Below, piece by piece: positions 29,001-38,000 of a stretch of DNA of 64,000 nt; the first letter of the stretch is position 1; each line of letters begins with the position of its first letter. The notes under the pieces were generated by a model. That model made no database searches. It saw nothing but the letters and a program-made list of their open reading frames with translations, and was not told where the DNA came from. The stretch lies in NCBI GenBank assembly GCA_949126835.1, contig OX421497.1, positions 26,670,242 through 26,734,241 of the forward strand. Reading direction: 5' to 3'. Source of the stretch: Anisus vortex (taxonomy: Eukaryota; Mollusca; Gastropoda; Planorbidae). A program made the translations under genes and the position numbers.

Positions 29001-32000
29001 CAGGTATTCCACTTATAATTGTTGGTATATCTCTTGGTGTTACCAAAACTGAGGGTTATGGAAATGATAAGTAGTAAGTTTGCTGTGTATTGCTTTTATA
29101 CTGTAAATTATTTGTTTTAATAAAAGAAGATGATATTTGTAGCCAAAGTTAATTTTTTTTAATCCCAAAAATGTTTTTTTTTCAAAAGTATTAAACTGTT
29201 TAAAAATATATTTCAGCTGCTGGCTATCAATAAATGATGGATTAATATGGGCTTTTGTTGGGCCAGTGCTTTTCATTTTTCTGGTAGGCCTATATGTTTT
29301 TGTTTTCATTTTAAAAACTAGTTACTTTTAAGAAGAAGTACATTTTTCTACTTTTCTGTTTTGTAATTTATATAGTTTTTTTATTTTCTTGAGATTATAC
29401 TTTTAAAAATAAATGTTAATTATCATGAATATGAGGAAAACTCAGATTTCTGCCTTGTACAAATGTTTTTTATAGATGACCTTTTAAATTTTACAGGTGA
29501 ATCTTATAATCTTAATAATAGTTATACGAACCATGCAGACTTCCCAAGTGATAAAAGATAAATCTTTTCCAATCAGAGTCAAGTATGTGCAATTATTAAT
29601 AAGAAAATATATATGCAATATTAAAATAAGCAGCAAATGTTTATCGCTATTTAACATCATAGACTTAACTTTACACAAGTTTAATTTATATATCTATTTA
29701 CTTCTATGTATAGCCTAAACCTTTTGTTTATCTTAAGGCATGAGTATAATGATATATCCATCCTTAGGTCTGCTCTCAGATCCATATGCATTCTTTCACC
29801 ACTTCTTGGCCTGGCTTGGATCTTTGGAGTTTTGTCTGTCAACGAGGAATCAGTAGTTTTTAAATATTTATTTGCAATATTTAATTCCTTGCAGGTAAAC
29901 AATTATTTTTAATGATAGTTTTGAAATAGGCCTACTAAATACTTTACCAGTTTAGGATGAACAAGTTTATACAAATTGAGATGCTTAAATTCCTTTTCAA
30001 AATACAAGCAAATTATATAATGTGTAATAAGCACACGTAATTCTTGCTTTTTTATTTATTTTTTATTTCAGGGTTTATTTATCTTTATCTTTCAATGCCT
30101 GTTACAGCACCAGGTTGGTAAACAAATATTGTTGTTAGAAATGCTATTTAAAAAAACAACTTTACCCTGATCAACTAGAAATTTTCAAGAAAAAAAGTTA
30201 ATGGTGTTGATTAAACTTTTGCTAGTAGACTGTAAACATAAAGAAAGATCTCTGAAATGAGACTTTAACATGGTTCAAAACAGGCCTAAATATTTCAAAA
30301 TATTGTTTAAATAATAATCATCAGTAGAAGTTTGAAGACTTTTTTTCAGAAATGATAATAAGATAACAAAATTAACTTTAACATGTGCCTACATTTAAAA
30401 ATAAAATGTTTCTTAATTTTATCTTTAATCAAGGTTCAAGTTAACAGCTATTTTTATTTACTGAAATTGGCCTTGTTTATTTTGATGCACAGCATAAAGA
30501 GATAATAGTTTTTAAAATGATCTAGCACATAAATTCCGATAAATTATAATATTCATTTTTCAATTCTTCTAAGTATAACAATAAACATAAAAACAAAAGC
30601 AAAATCTCATCTGAATTCAAAGTACAAAATTTCTAAATAATTCTAATATAAATGTTTTAGTAATACATTACATTTTATGTCTTTTCTAATGGCTATAATA
30701 AGTGTAATTTTATGATTTCATTTCACATAATAATTAGGTGAGAGATGGATTGAGGGAAAAGCGTCGCAAGTACAAAGCAACTTCATTTGATTCAGGAAAT
30801 AGATTGGTTTCATCATCCAGCTCTGTGAGTAAAATACTTTAATCCCCTGATCTTTTTTAAATAAAAAGTATTGAACAATTTGTTTATTGTTTCTCATTAG
30901 CTAAGTTTATGTCAAACCTGTATTGAACAATTTGTTTATTGTTTCTCATTAACTAAGTTTATGTCAAACCTGTATTGAACAATTTGTTTATTGTTTCTCA
31001 TTAACTAAGTTTATGTCAAACCTGTATTGAGCAATTTGTTTATTGTTTCTCATTAACTAAGTTTATGTCAAACCTGTATTGAACAATTTGTTTATTGTTT
31101 CTCATTAACTAAGTTTATGTCAAACCTGTATTGAACAATTTTTTTATTGTTTCTCATTAACTAAGTTTATGTCAAACCTGTATTGAACAATTTGTTTATT
31201 GTTTTTCATTAACTAAGTTTATGTCAAACCTTTATTGAACAATTTGTTTATTGTTTCTCATTAACTAAGTTTATGTCAAACCTGTATTGAACAATTTGTT
31301 TATTGTTTCTCATTAACTAAGTTTATGTCAAACCTGTAGTCTCCAATAAAAATGTCTTACTGTTGCTTTAATATTCTTTTCTTTTTGTGAGCATTTGTTG
31401 AATTTTTTAATTGTATTTTGCTTATTCAGGTGAGGAGGGGTTCTGAATCAAAGTCTAACACAGGTACAGAAGAAAAAAAGTGTAGCCAATTATTTTCAAA
31501 AAGATAATAGTATACATAGATGGTTTCATTTATCAGTTAAGCCAAACAGTAAATAAGCTTGCATTTGTTCTTAAGTAATGTAATAAAGTCTAAAGTAAGG
31601 CTGTATAGAATAAAGGAGTCACTTAATTTCCTCAACTGTTTTAAAACTTCTTAACTTTTCTTTTTTTTCTTATGTTCAGCATCAAAGAATTCATATGTTA
31701 GTGATGGCGCTTATGACTTTCCTTTGTTCCCAAATGCTGTTTATAAGGACCGCAAAGACAGCAGCAAGAAGTTCCGGGAAGACACAATAAGTAAAAGTGG
31801 TATTGAAGACAAACACTCCTTTTCACCAAACCCAAACTATGGCCTAAAAGATGAAAACTATACAACTTTGGATCTAGCCTATAACGGAACTGCTTCCCCA
31901 GTAAATAACATGGAATCAGCTTATAGATTTTCTGGTATTTCCTATCAAAATTCAGGATTTTTATTTAATGAAAATGACTTGAATAGTCCCTCAGTGAGTT

Positions 32001-35000
32001 TAATCAACATTTTTACCATTATTTTTTAAATATAGAAAACAGCAGCTTTGCTTTAATTAAAGAAATAATAGCATTATAAAATATAATTGTTTTGTTGATT
32101 ATTAGAAAAAAGGAGTTATCTATACTTATTATAATAATATTTATTTTAATATTTTTTATTATATCATCAGTAAGCTTTGTCTCCTAGCCTAGAGTAATGT
32201 CTGTGTTCTTAGTTGTATGTTAAATGCGCTCTAAGCTTACATTATGTTTGTTGACAAATATTATTATTATTAATAATTTTAAGGTATCAAAATTCAAAGA
32301 AAATTGGCAAGCACTTTCAAGAAAAAGAAAACAAGGTCATGAAGATGAAAATGCTGAGGTAGGCTATTTAAAAAAACACAAGATAAAGATTTCAAAATTA
32401 AAACATTCTTATATAGTTCCACTTAGTCTATTTGTTTTTATTTGGTTTAGATTCCATTGTATAATTTTACTAATTACTAAGTCTGGATTGCAATGTTTTT
32501 ATTTGTTTTTCATTAAGTGTTTATTATTTTACCTAACATCATTCTATAGTTTAAATATAATCCATGTGTTTTTTTTATTTCTTTAGATAGAGAGACAGAG
32601 ATTGAAACATGTTTATGGTGATGTAAACTCTTTGAGAAGTTTGACCAAAAAATCAGTAGGTCCTAATTATTATTTAGTTTTAATTTATTTTATCTTCTTC
32701 ATTTTTAATTTAAATGAAAAAACTAATAATAAAATAAATCATTTTTTAAAATAAACAATTAATATTTAAAAGGGTTAATTAAGCGTATATAATTTTTTTA
32801 GTGAAATAGTAGATCAATATTTCCCAATTATTTGATTAAACTTATATTGATACAACACCGATTAAGCATATAATTTATGGATATGCCTTCTAAGACAAAA
32901 TGTTTTGTTCAAGTCCTATTCATGTCCATTACATCTAGCTTTGCACTTTAAAGTTTAATAAATCTAATTAATCTCATGCTGATTTCAGGGTTTACTTATT
33001 AAACATCTCATTATCTTACCTTACATGCTAGAGGTTGGCAACCTTTTGATAAAAGTGTACCAAGGTAGGATTTCTAATTCACTCAGCATGCCAACAGCTT
33101 AAAAGTCATCCTGCATTAGCACTTACTAGAAGAATCTTGAATACCTTTCTAGAAAGTCTTTCAGGTGCCATTGAAATTCCATGCCACACGATCATAGATT
33201 TACAACCCCTTTTATATGCTACAAACTCTACTTCTATACAGATTTCTGTGGTTTAAGTCTTGCATTTGATTACTAATATAATTGTGAAGCCGGCTGGTCC
33301 AGCTGTTAGCTCACCGGACTATCAACCAAAAACCAACTGACACGTCGCGGGTTCTATCCCTGCCACCGACGGATCCCTGGCGCCCTGCAGGAGTTTTGGG
33401 CAGTGGACATAAAAATCTTCTATCTAGAAGGAACGTCTGTAAACTTATAAGATATAAATGATGTTATTGGTTTTACTGGTTTGTCCATGCTGCTTACAAG
33501 AAAGACAAACCTAGATCAATTACAAAAATGGGAATCCAACTGGAGTATGTCTTTTCATCCAGTAAAGTGTCAACAGTTAAGAGTATCCAAGAAAACAAAT
33601 AATTACAAACTAATTCATTAACGGCAAAGACCTAACCCAAACTAAAGATGCAAAGTACTTAGGTTTAATAATAAATTATAAGTTCTCTTGAAATACACAT
33701 ATTGATGAAGTAATTTAAAAAATCTAACAAAATCATAGGCTTCATAAAAGCATTTACAAATGTACAACATAAAACTAAAATGCTATCTCACATCTGTTAG
33801 ATTCGATCTATACTAGAACTTGCATCCTCTGTATATGGGCCCATCAACGAAAGAAAACATAATAAAATAGAACAAATTTAGAAATAAGAGCTGAAAGGCT
33901 CATTAATAGAGAATATTCACAACTCACAAGAGTAACACCAATAAGATAAGAGATAAGATAATATTACTTTATGGATTCAAATAAATGGAAATTTGACTTG
34001 ACTACACAAGTTCTGTCTTTTCCAGCAAATTTTATACAATATACAATTATGTACTTTCTTACGCCCGTCAACCCCTGTCGGAGTATGGCCTACCCTTGGC
34101 CATCCTCTCTAACTGGTTCCAGCTAAAGCCCATCTTGGTGATTTCGGCTTTCAGGTCACGCCTCAATGTATTTCTTGGGCGGCCCCTCTTCTTTTTCCTT
34201 GAAGATTCCATCGCAATGCCTGCCTTGTAATGTTGTTTGCTGGTGTGCGTAATGTGTGACCTATCCAGCCCCATCTTCTTTTCCTGATCTCAACCAGTTG
34301 GGGCTTGGCCGGTCCTTTCTAAAAGGCTGACATTGCTGATGGTGTCAGACCATCGCATACTATGCAGGATTCTTCTACGGCAGCTTTGGGTAAATGCTTG
34401 GAGTTTCCTGATGATGGTCTTTGTCATCCGCCATGTCTCAGCTCCATATAGTAGGATTAAACAAATATAGGGCCTATAAAATAATTTTTTATACATAAGC
34501 ACAGAAATTTAGGCCTACACTTATACAAATAGACATTCACGCACACTATCAACTATTTATCATACAAGTAAAAATATCATTAAGAGTCAGCAATTTATTA
34601 TGTGGCTGACTGGTGAATCTGTTGCAAGATTCTCATTGATAGTGGAACAAAAGAGTTCCTAAATATCTTAGTTCTTGCCCTTTTTGAAAGAAGCCGACCG
34701 CTTTGACTAGATTTGATAAAATATTACTAAACCTAGAAACACTTGAGGAAACAAGGGCAAAGAGTAAAGTAGTAGACTACAATAATACATACGGCATTAA
34801 ATTCAAAATTATAAATAAAACACAATAAAAATCTAATAGAATGCCCCAATAATCATAAGGACAAAAGCACTTTTTTTTTATACCTTATGCCAGAACAAAG
34901 GTACTCTTTCTTCCCGACTTGCATCCGGCCACAGAATATAAGTGTCCTGAACAAACTAGGAAAACCAGTAACTTAACATCATTTAAAACACTAATAGAAG

Positions 35001-38000
35001 TGCAGGACTAGACTCAAATCACAATAATCTTCTTTATAGAAGGAGAAACTGTAATGTATATCAAAGAAAAGAATGTAGGCCTTTATGAATTAGTCTTTGC
35101 AAATGAACTAAAACAAGTTCATTTATCGAGCTATGTCCATGTCTGAGTATTTTATTATTGATTTGTGTTTCATAGAGCTTAATGTTTTGAGCATTTGGGT
35201 ATTGTGGCGTGCTGGTCTAAGATGCTGTCACCGGGCCTGCAATTAGCCTAGGCTATCAGTGCAGACTTAGAGGATAACTCAGCAGGTACACAGGGTGATG
35301 GGGAGGGGTGATTTAGGCAGGTTTTCTAGGTGGTATGTGGTCCCGAAGTGCAGATGATTCCTAGGTGATTCTAAGACAAATTTATATCCAGGTTTCGTTT
35401 TGGCTCGTTAATACGTAGGTTGAGTTAAACTGTTGACTAATTGACACTGTCACTGGACGTCACACAAACAGGTATTCTATCAATCGATAAGCAAGGCGTA
35501 TTGTAACAACGAATATTTTATTCACGTGAAAGTCCGTATTCAATCATTGATGACATGAGCACATAATTCATACAATCCAAATACAAGTGATAAAGAGTGT
35601 ACATTTAATCATAGGCTTAAACTATATGTAGCAGATAGTCCTAACAAGGACTCTACAACAGACTATAGCACCGCTTGGTGCTATTGGAGCTCGGGGCATC
35701 CAACCCTCGAGACTCCTTAAGCCAGACTGACCTAAAAGTAACTTACATTACATGTTAAACAACAAGTTAGGTTGCAACTCCCCACGTGATTGTAATGAGG
35801 GGGGAGGGGCAAGGGTAAGATTGACCCGTAGATAGCGTATCCGATTGGTCAACATGTCTCTTCAATTCAACATTCGATTGATTGGCATGTGAAAATAAGT
35901 ACCAAACGGTAGTGGGGAGGGGTGCGGGGGGGGGGGAAGACGCGGCGGTAGGGAAACTTCAAAGGCCCTGTGTTGTTGGTCAGAGTTTTCTCTCTTGTCC
36001 GTCGGGGTCCTGCATCAAAGATTCCAAGTTCCCTATTCTCTGACCAGGGGAAGAACCGTCATTGAGATGTGAATTTCCTGTGATCTGGTCGAAGAGACTG
36101 TGGGGTGGGGGGGGGGATTAGCTTGGTTGCGTCAGGTATGACCCTGGCCTTGTTCCGAAGGCGTGGGGCGGGGAGGGGGAGGAACACACACGTGCTACAA
36201 CATTAATAATATACATGAATGGGAACTAATATCAATGACTAATCGTATAACAATAAGTAATATACTGATAAGCATGCAGAACGTATACATATATGTAAAT
36301 AAAATTCAATGCAAAGCTAAATACTTTAATGTTAAATAATATATGAGATAGAAAGGAAAGACACATTCTTACTCCAATCAGACATTCAATAGTGGCATTT
36401 AATGTCAGTGGTTTGTACGTACAGATGATATATGATTATAGTATCTTATAAGAGCGGATTACATCTAAGACCTTTCTTAGTTGAGTGTGACGTTAATCTT
36501 CTCCCCAAAACGCCACACCTGCCCCGCCATGTTTTAAAGCTTTCATATAATGAAAGTTTTGACCCATTAGAGGTAGGCCTACTGCACTTACTATTTACAC
36601 TATGAGAGTTCTGGACCATCGAAGCGAAGCGGGTGGTCGTCGCTATGGGGAAGAGGGGGGAGGTCGAGACAAGGCGGTAAGGGGTGACGGGGCGAATTTT
36701 TACGTTTTTCTGTTATGGACGGAGGAGAAAGGCATGCTTTAGCGTTTCTTTCAGTACTTTAAATCTATTCCGGCATAATGCTTAGTCTAGGTTCGTACCC
36801 TTTATTTGCAAGTTATTGACACGGTTTATTCATTTTATCGTTTGTCTGTGACTGTCTTAGGTCCTTACTTTTCATATATTGATAGGCACTAGCTAAGAAA
36901 TCTATTTATTTCATGCTTTCTATGTGCTATAAATGCGGGATTCACTTAATTGACCTCGGCAGTAGTTTCTACGGAATCTGGAGGAATTCCGTGACGGGAT
37001 GCCAGAACTGGTTGATAGGGATCGAATTGTTGATCGAACTATCAGGTCCACCAGTTCACTCCCTGACTCGCGCTAAAGCGGACAGGTGAGGGGATCTGGG
37101 ATCGCAACGTAAATATGAGGGGATCTATGACGGAGTCATAGAGGGTGGGGCGCGGGTTCCTTTGCTTAACGTAGGTACATGCATTACTGGTCTAGTGATC
37201 GTTCTTCAGGGGGGGGCGGCGGCGGGCGTTGTGTGAGCGCGTGCAGCTGACCCCAACACAAGCCTAAACACTAGTGTTTCCGATCACGTGGATTCTGATT
37301 TCTCACGCGCGAGTGACTTCTAGTGGGGGGGGGGGGCGGAGTAAGGCGGTAGTCAAGTCACCTCTGGCGCGATAGGCCAGGAAATTGTATCAATGTTGTC
37401 GTTCGTTTGCAATTATTGGGCCCTAGAGCTAAAACACGGACATAGCTTCACTTTAATTGTTACACTATTGGCTTCTCTTCTTTTCTCAAGTAACACATTT
37501 CCCCTTGTTTAACAGTGTTTAAGCAGCGGCGGAAGGGGGGGGGGGCTGGCAGTGGGCGTACATTACTTTGGCTACAGTAAAGATTAAATCGTTCTACTTT
37601 CTCAATTCCCGTTTTATAAATTTGTAAAATCGGTAAAGAAGCAATTATTTAATTCGCTACCAATAATATCTCTGTACGTACATTTGACCACTACATATAT
37701 GCCACTCACCGTTTTATTTATACACATTCATTTTCTTTCACGCTAGACCGCGGTTCTTGAGTCTTGACGTCAGAGTGGGTCTGGCACATCAGATGACAGC
37801 GGGTGACATCGGTCGTGTAGCGCTTGAGAACAGTTAATTGGCCCGTAGGCAGTCTTTAAATCTAACACATTTATTATCCAACGCGTTGTGTAAGGAACAC
37901 TGTTCATCAAAAGTTAATATATACACATGGTAATCCGATAACAGTTAATATATTCCAATCTAAAGGCAATAATGTCAGCTTCCAGGAAACGTACTGCACA

